The notes under the pieces are model-generated. The model saw only the letters and a list, made by a program, of their open reading frames with translations. It was not told the origin of the DNA and did not search any database. A stretch of DNA of 64,000 nt from Variovorax boronicumulans (GTDB taxonomy: Bacteria > Pseudomonadota > Gammaproteobacteria > Burkholderiales > Burkholderiaceae_C): positions 1 through 64,000 of the forward strand of contig NZ_JARXVG010000014.1 of assembly GCF_029892485.1 (NCBI RefSeq), given 5' to 3'. Shown one piece after another: positions 8,892 to 19,096 of the stretch. The first letter of the stretch is position 1, and every line of letters starts with the position of its first letter. Position numbers and translations under genes: made by a program.

Positions 8892-11522
8892 ATGAACCCC
8901 AGCTACAAACCCAGCGACGTCGAGTCCGCTGCCCAGGCGCAATGGACCGCCGCCGATGCCTACCGCGTCACCGAGGACGCGAGCCGCAAGAAGTACTACG
9001 CCTGCTCCATGCTGCCGTACCCCAGCGGCAAGCTGCACATGGGCCATGTGCGCAACTACACCATCAACGACATGCTCACGCGCTACCTGCGCATGAGCGG
9101 CTACAACGTGCTGATGCCCATGGGCTGGGACGCCTTCGGCCTGCCGGCCGAGAACGCGGCGCTGAAAAACGGCGTGCCCCCGGCCAAGTGGACCTACGAG
9201 AACATCGACTACATGCGCGGCCAGCTCCAGGCCATGGGCCTGGCCATCGACTGGAGCCGCGAGATCGCCACCTGCGATCCGAGCTACTACAAATGGAACC
9301 AGTGGCTGTTCCTGAAGATGCTCGAGAAGGGCATTGCCTACCGCAAGACCCAGGTGGTGAACTGGGACCCGGTCGACCAGACCGTGCTGGCCAACGAGCA
9401 GGTGATCGACGGCAAGGGCTGGCGCACCGGTGCCACGGTCGAGCGCCGCGAGATTCCCGGCTACTACCTCAAGATCAGCGACTACGCCGAGGAACTGCTC
9501 GAGCACACCCAGCACAAGCTGCCGGGCTGGCCCGAGCGCGTGAAGCTGATGCAGGAGAACTGGATCGGCAAGAGCGAGGGCCTGCGCTTCGCCTTCACGC
9601 ATGACATCCAGGACGCGAGCGGAAAGCTCATCCAGGACGGCCGCATGTACGTGTTCACCACGCGTGCCGACACGATCATGGGCGTGACCTTCTGCGCCGT
9701 GGCGCCCGAGCATCCGCTGGCCGCGCACGCGGCCACGCTCGACCCGAAGGTCGCGGCCTTCATCGAGGAGTGCAAGAACGGCGGCACCACCGAGGCCGAG
9801 CTCGCCACCCAGGAGAAGAAGGGCGTGCCCACGGGCCTGACCGTGAAGCACCCGATCACCGAGGAACAGGTGCCGGTGTGGGTCGGCAACTACGTGCTCA
9901 TCGGCTACGGCGATGGCGCCGTGATGGGCGTGCCCGCGCACGACGAGCGCGATTTCGCCTTCGCCAACAAGTACGGCATCGAGATCATCCAGGTCGTGCT
10001 GGTCGACGACGAGCCGCACTTCGACTATCACAAGTGGCAGGACTGGTACGGCGACAAGCAGCGCGGCGTGACCATCAACTCCGACAACTTCAGCGGCATG
10101 TCGTACAAGGAGGCCGTGGCCGCCGTGGCGCATGCGCTGGGACAGAAGGGCCTGGGCGAACTGCAGACCACCTGGCGCCTGCGAGACTGGGGCGTGAGCC
10201 GCCAGCGCTACTGGGGCACGCCGATCCCGATCATCCATTGCGACGAGCACGGCGCGGTGCCGGTCCCCGAGAAGGACCTGCCGGTGGTGCTGCCCACCGA
10301 CTGCGTGCCCGACGGCTCCGGCAATCCGCTGAACAAGCACGAAGGCTTTCACGCCGGCGTGGTGTGCCCGGTCTGCGGCAAGGCCGCGCGGCGCGAGACC
10401 GACACGATGGACACCTTCGTGGATTCGTCGTGGTACTTCATGCGCTACTGCGATCCGAAGAACGACCAGGCCATGGTCGCCGAGGGCGCCGACTACTGGA
10501 TGCCGATGGACCAGTACATCGGGGGCATCGAGCACGCGATTCTTCACCTGCTGTACGCGCGCTTCTGGACCAAGGTGATGCGCGACCTGGGCCTGGTGAA
10601 GGCCGACGAGCCCTTCGCCAAGCTGCTGACGCAGGGGATGGTGCTCAACCACATCTTCTACAAGCGCAACGAGAAGGGCGGCAAGGACTACTTCCCGCCC
10701 TCCGAAGTCACGCCTGTGCTCGACGCGCAAGGCCGCATCACCGGCGGCACCACGGCCGACGGCACGAAGGTGGAATACGGCGGCGTGGGCAAGATGGGCA
10801 AGAGCGAGCGCAACGGCGTCGATCCGCAGGACCTGATCGAGAAATACGGCGCCGACACCGCGCGCCTGTACACCATGTTCACCGCGCCGCCCGAAGCCAC
10901 GCTCGAGTGGAACGACGCGGCCGTCGAAGGCAGCTACCGGTTCCTGCGCCGGGTGTGGAACTTCGGCGTGGCGCAGGCGGATGTCGCGCCGGCCAAGGCG
11001 GGCGGACAGACTTTCGGCAAGGGCGCGCAGGCGCTGCGCCGCGAGGTGCACACGGTGCTGCGCCAGGTCGACTACGACTACCAGCGCATGCAATACAACA
11101 CCGTGGTGTCGGGCGCGATGAAGCTGCTCAACGCGCTCGAAGGCTTCAAGCCCGACGGCAGCGCGGGCGATGCGGCCGCGGTGCGCGAGGGCCTGGGCAT
11201 CCTGCTGCGCTGCCTGTACCCCGCCACCCCGCACATCGCCCAGCAGCTCTGGAACGAACTCGGCTACGACAAGGACCTGGGCGGCCTGCTCGATGCGGCC
11301 TGGCCGACGGTCGATGTCCAGGCGCTGGTGCAGGACGAGATCGAGCTCATGCTGCAGGTCAACGGCAAGCTGCGCGGCAAGCTGCTGGTGCCGGCCGGCG
11401 CTTCCAAGGACGAGATCGAGAAGCTCGCGCTCGCCTGCGACGACTTCGTCGCCTTCGCCGAGGGCGCGCCGCCCAAGCGCGTGATCGTGGTTCCCGGCCG
11501 TCTGGTCAACGTGGTCCTTTGA
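8892..11522 (+). CDS. leuS: Leucyl-tRNA synthetase
   Basis: It charges tRNA-Leu with leucine in the cytoplasm. The 876-residue protein has the HIGH-type motif (PSGKLHMGH, about 44-52). The CP1 editing domain contains TTRADTIMG and [13 protein letters not shown] with its editing Asp. The C-terminal end has the expected anticodon-binding and tail regions. The KMSKS loop reads KMGKSERNG (residues 634-642): the third position is Gly rather than Ser, and the following residues differ from the usual KNN. The ATG at 8892 matches family N-termini. A -10-like GATAAT is at 8842-8847. It is the first gene of leuS-lptE-holA, with lptE 11 bp downstream. Confidence 0.98.
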   Translation: MNPSYKPSDVESAAQAQWTAADAYRVTEDASRKKYYACSMLPYPSGKLHMGHVRNYTINDMLTRYLRMSGYNVLMPMGWDAFGLPAENAALKNGVPPAKWTYENIDYMRGQLQAMGLAIDWSREIATCDPSYYKWNQWLFLKMLEKGIAYRKTQVVNWDPVDQTVLANEQVIDGKGWRTGATVERREIPGYYLKISDYAEELLEHTQHKLPGWPERVKLMQENWIGKSEGLRFAFTHDIQDASGKLIQDGRMYVFTTRADTIMGVTFCAVAPEHPLAAHAATLDPKVAAFIEECKNGGTTEAELATQEKKGVPTGLTVKHPITEEQVPVWVGNYVLIGYGDGAVMGVPAHDERDFAFANKYGIEIIQVVLVDDEPHFDYHKWQDWYGDKQRGVTINSDNFSGMSYKEAVAAVAHALGQKGLGELQTTWRLRDWGVSRQRYWGTPIPIIHCDEHGAVPVPEKDLPVVLPTDCVPDGSGNPLNKHEGFHAGVVCPVCGKAARRETDTMDTFVDSSWYFMRYCDPKNDQAMVAEGADYWMPMDQYIGGIEHAILHLLYARFWTKVMRDLGLVKADEPFAKLLTQGMVLNHIFYKRNEKGGKDYFPPSEVTPVLDAQGRITGGTTADGTKVEYGGVGKMGKSERNGVDPQDLIEKYGADTARLYTMFTAPPEATLEWNDAAVEGSYRFLRRVWNFGVAQADVAPAKAGGQTFGKGAQALRREVHTVLRQVDYDYQRMQYNTVVSGAMKLLNALEGFKPDGSAGDAAAVREGLGILLRCLYPATPHIAQQLWNELGYDKDLGGLLDAAWPTVDVQALVQDEIELMLQVNGKLRGKLLVPAGASKDEIEKLALACDDFVAFAEGAPPKRVIVVPGRLVNVVL

Positions 11523-11533
11523 ACGATAGAAGC

Positions 11534-12055
11534 ATGAACAAACGCAATGCCTCGTTGCCGCGCCGCGGCTTTCTTCTCGGCCTGACAGCCGTGGGCGCCA
11601 GCGTGGGCCTGGCCGGCTGCGGCTTCGAGCTGCGCAAGGCGCCGGTCTTCGCATTCAAGACGCTGTCGGTCGAGGGCAATTCCGCGCTGATCAACCAGGT
11701 CCGCCGCGAACTGCGCGCGGCCGGCACGGTGACGCTGGTGCCCAAGGAAGACGCCAAGACCGCCGACGCGGTGCTGGTGGTGCTCGGCGAAGACCGCGAC
11801 CGCTTCGTCATCTCGACCAACTCCGCCGGCGCGCTGCGCGAGCTGCAACTGCGCCTGCGCGTGCGCTTCAGCCTGAAGACGCCCGGCGGCAAGGAACTGC
11901 TGGCGGCCTCCGAGGTGTCGCAGACGCGAGACCTGAGCTTCAACGAGACCAATGCGCTCGCCAAGGAAGGCGAGGCCGAGCTGCTGTTCCGCGACATGCA
12001 GTCGGACATCGCGCAGCAGCTGATGCGCCGCCTCGCGGCCGTCAAGGAACTCTAG
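11534..12055 (+). CDS. lptE: LPS-assembly lipoprotein LptE
   Basis: LptE is the outer-membrane lipoprotein that plugs LptD and helps insert LPS. The 173-residue product has a lipoprotein signal ending in the lipobox LAGC (Cys at about 35), followed by GFELRK, which is typical of LptE. The signal contains an Arg pair (PRRGFLLGL), suggestive of but not proof of Tat export. Position between leuS and holA is the conserved proteobacterial order. Sequence similarity in this family is low, so the call rests on lipobox, length and context together. Confidence 0.93.
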   Translation: MNKRNASLPRRGFLLGLTAVGASVGLAGCGFELRKAPVFAFKTLSVEGNSALINQVRRELRAAGTVTLVPKEDAKTADAVLVVLGEDRDRFVISTNSAGALRELQLRLRVRFSLKTPGGKELLAASEVSQTRDLSFNETNALAKEGEAELLFRDMQSDIAQQLMRRLAAVKEL

Positions 12056-12078
12056 GCGCCCCGCGCCGCAGCGATTCC

Positions 12079-13152
12079 ATGCAACTTGCCAGCGCCCAAC
12101 TCGGGGCCCACCTGCAGAAGGGGCTCAAGCCGCTCTACACGATCCACGGCGACGAGCCCTTGCTCGCGCAGGAAGCGGCCGATGCCATCCGCGCGGCCGC
12201 GCGCACGCAGGGCTACACCGAGCGCAGCTCCTACACCGTGGCTGGCGCGCACTTCGACTGGAGCGCGGTGCTGGCGGCGGGGGGCTCGCTTTCGCTGTTC
12301 GCCGACAAGCAGATCGTCGAGATCCGCATCCCCTCGGGCAAGCCCGGCAAGGACGGCAGCGCGGCCCTGCAGCAACTGGCCGAGGCCGCCCCCGGCAACG
12401 ACAGCACGCTCACGCTGGTGATGCTGCCGCGCCTGGACAAGGCCACGCGTACCGGCGCCTGGTTCTCGGCGCTGGAGAACAACGGCGTGAGCCTGCAGGT
12501 CGACCCCATCGAGCGCGCCGCGCTGCCGCAGTGGATCGCGCAGCGCCTGGGGTTGCAGGGCCAGCGCGTGATGCCGGGCGACGAAGGCCAGCGCACGCTG
12601 CAGTTCTTTGCGGATCGCGTCGAAGGCAACCTGCTCGCGGCGCACCAGGAAATCCAGAAGCTCGCGCTGCTGCATCCGGCAGGCGAACTGAGCTGGGAGG
12701 AGGTCGAGGGCGCGGTCAACAACGTGGCGCGCTACGACGTGTTCAAGCTCTCCGAAGCCGTGCTGGCCGGCAATCCGCAGCGCGTGGCGCGCATGCTCGA
12801 CGGCCTGCAGGCCGAGGGCGAGGCCGAGGTGCTGGTGCACTACACCATCGCCGAAGACATCCGCGCGCTCAAGCGGGTGAAAGACGCCATGGCCGCCGGC
12901 CGCCCGCTGCCGATGGCGCTGCGCGAGAACCGCATCTGGGGCCCGCGCGAGCGTGCCTTCGAGCGCGTGCTGCCGCGGCTGGACGACCGCATGCTGGCCC
13001 GGCTGCTGCGAGCGGCGCATCTGGTGGACGGCATCTGCAAGGGCCTGAAGCAGCCCGACTGGCCCGCCAGCGGCTGGCAGGCCCTGCAGCGGCTGGCGCT
13101 GATGCTGTGTCGCGCGTGCAGCAGCGCACCGGCGGCCGCGCGCCGCGCCTGA
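12079..13152 (+). CDS. holA: DNA polymerase III delta subunit
   Basis: The delta subunit of the clamp loader opens the beta sliding clamp. The 357-residue length is usual. The N-terminal stretch KPLYTIHGDEPLLAQEAADAIR is the family hallmark (LYxIxGDExLLxxE), with an AAA+-like fold and a C-terminal collar region (YDVFKLSEAVLAGNPQRVARML and beyond). It follows lptE by 23 bp in the conserved leuS-lptE-holA order. The C-terminus is Ala/Arg-rich (SSAPAAARRA). Confidence 0.95.
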   Translation: MQLASAQLGAHLQKGLKPLYTIHGDEPLLAQEAADAIRAAARTQGYTERSSYTVAGAHFDWSAVLAAGGSLSLFADKQIVEIRIPSGKPGKDGSAALQQLAEAAPGNDSTLTLVMLPRLDKATRTGAWFSALENNGVSLQVDPIERAALPQWIAQRLGLQGQRVMPGDEGQRTLQFFADRVEGNLLAAHQEIQKLALLHPAGELSWEEVEGAVNNVARYDVFKLSEAVLAGNPQRVARMLDGLQAEGEAEVLVHYTIAEDIRALKRVKDAMAAGRPLPMALRENRIWGPRERAFERVLPRLDDRMLARLLRAAHLVDGICKGLKQPDWPASGWQALQRLALMLCRACSSAPAAARRA

Positions 13153-13161
13153 GCTTTCTTT

Positions 13162-13209
13162 CTTTGGTGGCTCCAGGCACCAAAAGGCCTGTGTAAGCCG
13201 GGCCACAGG
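13162..13209. other. Two small hairpins between holA and proA
   Basis: The 78-bp gap holds two perfect inverted repeats: TTTGGTG (13163-13169) with CACCAAA (13178-13184), and CCTGTG (13188-13193) with CACAGG (13204-13209). There is no T-run for a simple terminator. They may be part of a dispersed repeat or modulate read-through into proA. Confidence 0.4.
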
Positions 13210-13230
13210 TCGGCGTGGGAAAATGTTTGC

Positions 13231-14523
13231 ATGAATGCGTTCAACGTCAGCGAGCACATGCAGGCCCTCGGGCTGCAGGCAAAGACCGCTGCTTTCCTCA
13301 TGGCCCGTGCGGATGCAGCTACTAAAAACATAGCATTGAAGGCGCTCGCCCGGCGTCTGCGCGAAGCCGGCCCGGTGCTGGCGGTCGCCAATCAGAAGGA
13401 CCTGGAACGCGCCACCGCCGCCGGCCTTTCGGCCCCGATGGTCGACCGCCTCAAGCTCACCCCGAAGGTCATCGAGACCGTGGCCCTGGGCTGCGAGCAG
13501 CTCGCCGGCATGGCCGACGTGATCGGCGAGATCATCGGCATGAAGCAGCAGCCCAGCGGCATCCGCGTGGGCCAGATGCGGGTGCCGATCGGCGTGTTCG
13601 GCATGATCTACGAGAGCCGCCCCAACGTGACCATCGAGGCTGCGAGCCTGGCGATCAAGAGCGGCAACGCGGCCATCCTGCGCGGCGGCTCGGAAGCCAT
13701 CGAATCGAACAAGGCGCTCGCGCTGCTGGTGTCCGAGGCGCTGGCCGAAGCCGGCCTGCCGGTCGAGGCGGTGCAACTGGTGCAGACCACCGACCGCGAG
13801 GCCGTGGGCCAGCTGATCGCCATGCCCGAGTTCGTGGACGTGATCATTCCGCGCGGCGGCAAGGGGCTGATCGAGCGCATCAGCCGCGATGCCAAGGTGC
13901 CGGTCATCAAGCACCTGGACGGCAACTGCCACGTCTACGTGGACGACACGGCCGAGTTCGACATGGCGCTGCGCATCGTGGACAACGCCAAGACCCAGAA
14001 GTACAGCCCCTGCAATGCCGCCGAAGGCCTGCTGGTGTCGGAGGCGGTCGCGGAAGACTTCCTGCCCAAGATCGCCGCCATCTTCGCCGCCAAGGGCGTG
14101 GAAATGCGCTGCGACCCGGCCGCCGCCCGCATCTTGCGAGCGGACGAGGGCGCCGATCCGGCCGCCAAGGTGGTCGATGCGGTCGAGTCCGACTGGTCCG
14201 AGGAATACCTCGCCGCCGTGATCAGCATCAAGGTCGTGGCCGGCGTGGACGAGGCCATTGCGCACATTAACCGCTATTCGAGCCACCACACCGATGCCAT
14301 CGTCACGCGCGACCATGTGCATGCGCAGCGATTTTTGCGCGAGGTCGATTCGGCCAGCGTCATGGTCAATGCGAGCACCCGCTTCGCGGACGGGTTCGAG
14401 TTCGGCCTGGGTGCCGAGATCGGTATCAGCACCGACAAATTCCACGCCCGCGGACCGGTCGGCATCGAAGGGCTGACCTCGCTCAAGTACGTGGTGCTCG
14501 GCCAGGGCGAAGTGCGAAGCTGA
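13231..14523 (+). CDS. proA: Gamma-glutamyl phosphate reductase
   Basis: ProA reduces gamma-glutamyl phosphate to glutamate-5-semialdehyde with NADPH, the second step of proline synthesis. The 430-residue product belongs to the aldehyde dehydrogenase superfamily. It has the NADP-binding stretch with YESRPNVT and the catalytic Cys in [12 protein letters not shown] (about residue 260), and the tail [14 protein letters not shown] is typical. proB is not next to it. Codons 29-36 (ACT AAA AAC ATA GCA) form an AT-rich patch that resembles a short dispersed repeat. Confidence 0.97.
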   Translation: MNAFNVSEHMQALGLQAKTAAFLMARADAATKNIALKALARRLREAGPVLAVANQKDLERATAAGLSAPMVDRLKLTPKVIETVALGCEQLAGMADVIGEIIGMKQQPSGIRVGQMRVPIGVFGMIYESRPNVTIEAASLAIKSGNAAILRGGSEAIESNKALALLVSEALAEAGLPVEAVQLVQTTDREAVGQLIAMPEFVDVIIPRGGKGLIERISRDAKVPVIKHLDGNCHVYVDDTAEFDMALRIVDNAKTQKYSPCNAAEGLLVSEAVAEDFLPKIAAIFAAKGVEMRCDPAAARILRADEGADPAAKVVDAVESDWSEEYLAAVISIKVVAGVDEAIAHINRYSSHHTDAIVTRDHVHAQRFLREVDSASVMVNASTRFADGFEFGLGAEIGISTDKFHARGPVGIEGLTSLKYVVLGQGEVRS

Positions 14524-14593
14524 TGCGTGCTGCTCCCGCGGTCTTGTCATTGGGGCATGTACCCCCAATTCCTACAATCCCGCTCCACCTCTG

Positions 14594-14754
14594 AGAGGCT
14601 GAGAGGCAATCCGACATGACCGCTCATCCCCCGCAAACGGGCCCACTCTGCGTTGCAAATGCTCGCCATAGCCCGAGCTATGGCTGCGCTTTGCGCCTTG
14701 ATTGGACCCATTCGCGGAGGCTGCTCGGCCACGCCGAATTGCCTCTCAGCCTCT
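14594..14754. repeat. Long imperfect palindrome between proA and gshA
   Basis: Perfect 17-nt arms (AGAGGCTGAGAGGCAAT at 14594-14610; its reverse complement at 14738-14754) enclose a nested fold. Inside are GGGCCCA/TGGACCC and CCGC/GCGG pairings and a central GCCATAGC-ccga-GCTATGGC hairpin flanked by GCAAA/TTTGC. The whole element could fold into one long imperfect hairpin. It ends 23 nt before the gshA start codon, so it could be a palindromic repeat (MITE-like) or a structured leader. It does not match the TPP riboswitch, although it contains CTGAGAGG. Confidence 0.75.
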
Positions 14755-14777
14755 AACAAATCGAAGAAGGCCGCCGC

Positions 14778-16094
14778 ATGGTTCCGCATCTAGTCACCGC
14801 CCTGACCGGCCCGATCAACGAACTGGAGCAGCGGGTGCTCGACTCGATGCCCGCCATCGAGCGCTGGTTCCGCCTCGAATGGATGGAGCACACGCCGCCG
14901 TTCTACAGCTCAGTGGACATCCGCAATGCGGGCTTCAAGCTTGCGCCGGTCGATACCAACCTGTTCCCGGGCGGCTGGAACAACCTCACCAAGGAGATGC
15001 TGCCGCTGGCGGTGCAGGCCGCGCAGGCGGCCATCGAGAAGATCTGTCCGGAGGCGCGCAACCTGCTCGTCATTCCGGAAAATCACTCCAAAAATACCTT
15101 TTATCTCGCTAATATCGCGCAACTGGTGCGCATCTTCCACATGGCGGGGCTCAACGTGCGGATCGGCTCCGTCGACCCGGCCATCAAGTCGCCCAAGAAG
15201 ATCGAGCTGCCCAACGGTGAGACCGTGACTCTCGAGCCGGTAGTGCGCGGCAAGCGTCGACTGGGGCTGAAGAACTTCGATCCCTGCACAATTTTGCTCA
15301 ACAACGAGCTTTCTGCGGGAACGCCGGGCATCCTCGAAGACCTTCACGAGCAGTACCTGCTGCCGCCGCTGCACGCGGGCTGGTCGGTTCGTCGCAAGAG
15401 CAATCACCTGCACAGCTATGAAGAGCTGTCCAAGCGCCTGGGCAAGCTGCTGGGCATCGACCCCTGGCTCATCAACCCGATCTATGCGCGGGCCGAAGGC
15501 GTCGACATCGCCGAGGGCCGCGGCATCGACGTGCTCACCAGCCATGTGGACGCGGTGCTCACCAAGGTGCGCCGCAAGTACAAGGAATACGGCATCAACG
15601 AAAAGCCGTTCGTGGTCGTCAAGGGCGGCCACAGCGGCAGCGGCAGCCCGGGCGTCGTGACGGTGCGCGATGCCAAGGAAGTCGAATCGCTGATCGGCAA
15701 GTCGCGCACCAGCACTTCCTCGGCGGCAAAGACGTCCGCGGGCCGCGACCTGCGCGAGCCGACCGAACTGATCGTCCAGGAAGGCGTGCTGACCAACGAG
15801 CGCGTGCACAACGGCGTGGCCGAACCGGTGGTCTACATGATGGACCGCTACGTGGTCGGCGGCTTCTACCGGGTGCATGCCGAGCAGGCCGCCGACGAAA
15901 ACCTCAAGCTGCCGGGCGCGAGCTACGTGCCGCTGGCCTTCTCGGAAAGCACGCACATGCCCCAGCCTGGTGCCAAGCCCGGCGCGAGCGCGCCGAACCG
16001 CTTCTACATGTACGGCGTGGTCGGCCGCCTGGCCATGGTCGCGGCCAGCTACGAGATGGAAGCGACCGACCCGGACGCCGAAATCTACGAATGA
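14778..16094 (+). CDS. gshA: Glutamate-cysteine ligase, proteobacterial ATP-grasp type
   Basis: It joins glutamate and cysteine in the first, rate-limiting step of glutathione synthesis. The 438-residue protein is of the betaproteobacterial/cyanobacterial-like class (TIGR02049 type, from memory), unlike E. coli GshA. Recognisable stretches are KNTFYLANIAQLVRI, VVVKGGHSGSGSPGVV and YVVGGFYRVHAEQAADENL. The start has a good ribosome site (GAAGAAGG, 7 nt before ATG). A long palindrome precedes it. Codons around 15073-15120 are unusually AT-rich, although the encoded residues look conserved. gshB follows downstream on the same strand, beyond kup. Confidence 0.93.
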   Translation: MVPHLVTALTGPINELEQRVLDSMPAIERWFRLEWMEHTPPFYSSVDIRNAGFKLAPVDTNLFPGGWNNLTKEMLPLAVQAAQAAIEKICPEARNLLVIPENHSKNTFYLANIAQLVRIFHMAGLNVRIGSVDPAIKSPKKIELPNGETVTLEPVVRGKRRLGLKNFDPCTILLNNELSAGTPGILEDLHEQYLLPPLHAGWSVRRKSNHLHSYEELSKRLGKLLGIDPWLINPIYARAEGVDIAEGRGIDVLTSHVDAVLTKVRRKYKEYGINEKPFVVVKGGHSGSGSPGVVTVRDAKEVESLIGKSRTSTSSAAKTSAGRDLREPTELIVQEGVLTNERVHNGVAEPVVYMMDRYVVGGFYRVHAEQAADENLKLPGASYVPLAFSESTHMPQPGAKPGASAPNRFYMYGVVGRLAMVAASYEMEATDPDAEIYE

Positions 16095-16268
16095 TTGCCG
16101 TCGTCGGCTTGCGGCGTCACCGGGCAACGGCAAAATAGCGGCCCCACAGCAACGGAAACAAAAGGGCGGGAGGGGTGACGCGCGGTGGAACGAATGTTCC
16201 GCCGCCACGACGCCCCCGCGTGTCTGACGCGTCGATCCACAACGGCCAGCCCTTTTCCCATCGACTTC

Positions 16269-18137
16269 GTGTCAGCCCCCAAATCAATCTCTGCCGGCCT
16301 GATCGTCGGCGCCATCGGCGTTGTCTATGGCGACATCGGCACCAGCGTGCTGTATGCGGTCAAGGAAGTGTTCGGCCACGGCCACGTGCCGTTCACCGTC
16401 GAGAACGTCTACGGCATCCTGTCGATGTTCTTCTGGACGCTCACGGTCATCGTCTCGATCAAGTACGTGGTGCTGGTGCTGCGCGCCGACAACGAAGGCG
16501 AGGGCGGCCTGGTCGCGATGCTCGCACTGGCCTCCCGGGCGGTGGCCGACAAGCCCAGGCTGCGCCATCTGCTGCTGGTGGTCGGCATCTTCGGCACGTC
16601 GCTCTTCTACGGCGACGGGGTCATCACCCCGGCGATCTCGGTGCTGTCGGCGGTCGAGGGCCTGGAGGTGGTGTCGCCGCACTTCGCGCATTACGTGATC
16701 CCGATCACCCTGGTCGTGCTGTTCTGCCTCTTCGCCGTGCAAAAGCGCGGCACCGCGGGCATCGGCAAGTTCTTCGGGCCCGTCACGCTCGCGTGGTTCG
16801 CTGCCATCGCGGTGCTCGGCGTGTGGCAGATCCTGCACCACCCCGAAATCGTCAAGGCGCTGAACCCCTGGTATGCGCTGAAGTTCATCTGGGACAACCC
16901 GGGCACCAGCTTCATCCTGCTGGGTGCGATGGTGCTGTGCGTGACCGGCGCCGAGGCGCTGTACGCCGACCTGGGTCACTTCGGCAAGAAGCCGATCCGC
17001 ATCGCATGGTTCTCGGTCGTCATGCCGGCGCTGACGCTCAACTACCTCGGCCAGGGCGCGCTGCTGCTGGAGAACCCCGAGGCGGTGAAGAACCCGTTCT
17101 TCATGATGGCGCCCGAGTGGGCGCTGATTCCGCTGGTCATGCTGGCCACGCTGTCGACGGTGATCGCATCGCAGGCGCTCATCACCGGTGCGTTCAGCGT
17201 GACGCGCCAAGTCATCCAGCTGGGCTACCTGCCGCGCCTGAACATCGAGCACACCAGCGTGCGCACGGCCGGGCAGATCTACATCCCGCTGGTCAACTGG
17301 GGCCTGTTCGTGGCCATCGTGCTGGCGGTGGTGATGTTCCGCACCTCGAGCAGCCTGGCCGCGGCCTACGGCATCGCGGTGACAACCGACATGCTGATCA
17401 CCACGATCCTGACCTTCTTCGTGATCCGCTATGCGTGGAAGCTGCCGCTGGCACTGTGCATCGCATCGACCGCGGTCTTCTTCGTGGTCGACTTCCTGTT
17501 CTTCGCGTCGAACCTGCTCAAGCTGTTCGAAGGCGGCTGGTTCCCGCTGCTGATCGGCGGCTTCGTGTTCACGCTGATGATCACGTGGAAGGAAGGCCGG
17601 CGCCTGATGGGCGAGGCGCAGCATGCGGATGCGATCGACCTGAAATCGTTTCTCGATTCCGTGTTCGTGAGCCCGCCGGCGCGCGTGGATGGCACGGCGG
17701 TGTTCCTTACCGCGGAGCCGGGCGTCGTGCCCAACGCGCTGCTGCACAACCTGAAGCACAACAAGGTGCTGCACGAGCAGAACATGTTCGTCACCGTGCG
17801 CAACCACGAGGTGCCCTGGATTCCGATGGACAAGCGCATCGAGATCGAGGCGCTGGGCCACCACTGCTGGCAGGTCATCGTGCACTACGGCTTCAAGAAC
17901 GACATCGACCTGCCGCGCGCGCTCGAGCATGCGCGCCTGCGCGGATGCCAGCTCGAGCCGATGGCGACGAGCTACTTCCTCTCGCGCGACGTCGTGATCC
18001 CGACGCTGGGCAGCGGCATGGCACCGTGGCGCGAGAAGCTGTTCGCGCAGATGCACCACAACGCGAGCGGCGCGGCCGCGTTCCTGGGGCTGCCGAACAA
18101 TGCGGTGGTGGAGCTGGGGTCGAAGATCGAGATCTGA
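16269..18137 (+). CDS. kup: Low-affinity K+ transport protein Kup
   Basis: Kup imports K+ with protons across the inner membrane. The N-terminal signature [13 protein letters not shown] is followed by about 12 membrane segments and a cytoplasmic C-terminal domain. A GTG start at 16269 gives 622 residues, the usual Kup length, and aligns with family N-termini (SAPKSISAG). That start has no visible ribosome site, whereas an in-frame GTG at 16185 lies about 9 nt after GGGAGGGG and would add 28 residues; an ATG at 16194 is also in frame. The start is therefore open. Placement between the two glutathione genes is notable. Confidence 0.95.
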   Translation: MSAPKSISAGLIVGAIGVVYGDIGTSVLYAVKEVFGHGHVPFTVENVYGILSMFFWTLTVIVSIKYVVLVLRADNEGEGGLVAMLALASRAVADKPRLRHLLLVVGIFGTSLFYGDGVITPAISVLSAVEGLEVVSPHFAHYVIPITLVVLFCLFAVQKRGTAGIGKFFGPVTLAWFAAIAVLGVWQILHHPEIVKALNPWYALKFIWDNPGTSFILLGAMVLCVTGAEALYADLGHFGKKPIRIAWFSVVMPALTLNYLGQGALLLENPEAVKNPFFMMAPEWALIPLVMLATLSTVIASQALITGAFSVTRQVIQLGYLPRLNIEHTSVRTAGQIYIPLVNWGLFVAIVLAVVMFRTSSSLAAAYGIAVTTDMLITTILTFFVIRYAWKLPLALCIASTAVFFVVDFLFFASNLLKLFEGGWFPLLIGGFVFTLMITWKEGRRLMGEAQHADAIDLKSFLDSVFVSPPARVDGTAVFLTAEPGVVPNALLHNLKHNKVLHEQNMFVTVRNHEVPWIPMDKRIEIEALGHHCWQVIVHYGFKNDIDLPRALEHARLRGCQLEPMATSYFLSRDVVIPTLGSGMAPWREKLFAQMHHNASGAAAFLGLPNNAVVELGSKIEI

Positions 18138-18162
18138 AGCGGAAGAAGGGGCGGGTGCCTCT

Positions 18163-19086
18163 TCAGCCGAAGTCTTCCGGCCGCTCTGCCGCAAGCTGCG
18201 TCATGTGCGCTGCGATCGCCCCCGGCGTCGTGAACCAGATCTCCCCGCGATCCCGCGCACGCGCCAGATGCGCGAGCGCCGTGCGCAGGCGGCGCAGCCG
18301 GTACGGCTGGCCCACGATGTACGGATGCAGCGCCAGCCCCATCACCAGCGGCTGCGCGCGTGACTGCATCAGCATCTCGTCGAAGTTGTCGACCACCATC
18401 GCGCTGAAATCCTTCGCGTCCATCAGCCGGCCCACGATCATCGGGATGTCGTTGAGCTCCTGCGGATAGGGTACCGACCAGATCGAGCCGCCGCCGCGCG
18501 TGCGCATGCGCACCGGCTGGTCGTCGTGGCACCAGTTGAGCGTGTAGCCGTAGCCGGTCTCGCCGAGCAGGTCGGGCGTGACGGCGCTCTCCGAGATCCA
18601 CGGCGACAGCCAGCCCGCGGGCGCCTGCCCGCTCTCGCGCAGCATGCGTTCGCGGCAGCGCAGCAGCAGGGCACACTCGTGTTCTTCGGCGAGCGCGCCC
18701 TGGCGCTCCGCGTTGCTGTGACCGTGGCCGATCAGCTCGTCGCCACGCGCCACGAAGGCCTGGACCAGTTCCGGGCAGTGGTCGTACAGCGCGGTGTTGA
18801 TGAGCGCGCCGGTGGGCAGCGCGAGCGCATCGAACAGCTCGAGGCAGCGCCACGCGCCCACGCGGTTGCCGTACTCGCGCCAGCCGTGGTTCAGCACATC
18901 GGGCTGCGGCGAGGCCGGGCCGATGCAGGCGCCCAGGCCGTCGCCGAAGGCGAAGTGCTCGATGTTGAAGCCGAGGTACACGGCCAGCCGCGCGCCGTTC
19001 GGCCACACGTAGTCGGGGCGGCGCGTGATCGGCCGGTAGTCGAAGCGGTCGTGCGTGGGCAGCAGATCGGGCCAGCGCGTGGTCAT
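18163..19086 (-). CDS. Polysaccharide deacetylase family protein (NodB/PuuE-like)
   Basis: A 307-residue cytosolic protein of the carbohydrate esterase 4-like superfamily. Features are RLAVYLGFNIEHF near the N-terminus, GDELIGHGHSNAE and GWLSPWISESAVTPDLL in the middle, and ALHPYIVGQPYRLRRLR near the end. These match the chitin deacetylase/allantoinase-like (PuuE) branch rather than secreted peptidoglycan deacetylases, and there is no signal peptide. An amidohydrolase acting on a small N-acyl or ureide compound is likely. It lies 10 bp after a small NTF2-like gene and converges on kup with a 25-bp gap. The substrate is unknown. Confidence 0.82.
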   Translation of the reverse strand: MTTRWPDLLPTHDRFDYRPITRRPDYVWPNGARLAVYLGFNIEHFAFGDGLGACIGPASPQPDVLNHGWREYGNRVGAWRCLELFDALALPTGALINTALYDHCPELVQAFVARGDELIGHGHSNAERQGALAEEHECALLLRCRERMLRESGQAPAGWLSPWISESAVTPDLLGETGYGYTLNWCHDDQPVRMRTRGGGSIWSVPYPQELNDIPMIVGRLMDAKDFSAMVVDNFDEMLMQSRAQPLVMGLALHPYIVGQPYRLRRLRTALAHLARARDRGEIWFTTPGAIAAHMTQLAAERPEDFG

Positions 19087-19096
19087 GCGGTTCGCC

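Noticed and set aside
8808-11654. Very long reverse-strand reading frame (948 codons) across leuS
   Set aside because: It is the antisense of a certain gene; long open antisense frames are common in GC-rich DNA. It shows no family motifs and is His/Val/Arg-rich.
14585-14620. TPP riboswitch suspected from CTGAGAGGCTGAGAGG
   Set aside because: The other TPP elements (such as the ACCUGA stretch and pyrophosphate-binding helix) are missing, and gshA is not a thiamin gene. The palindrome explains the bases.
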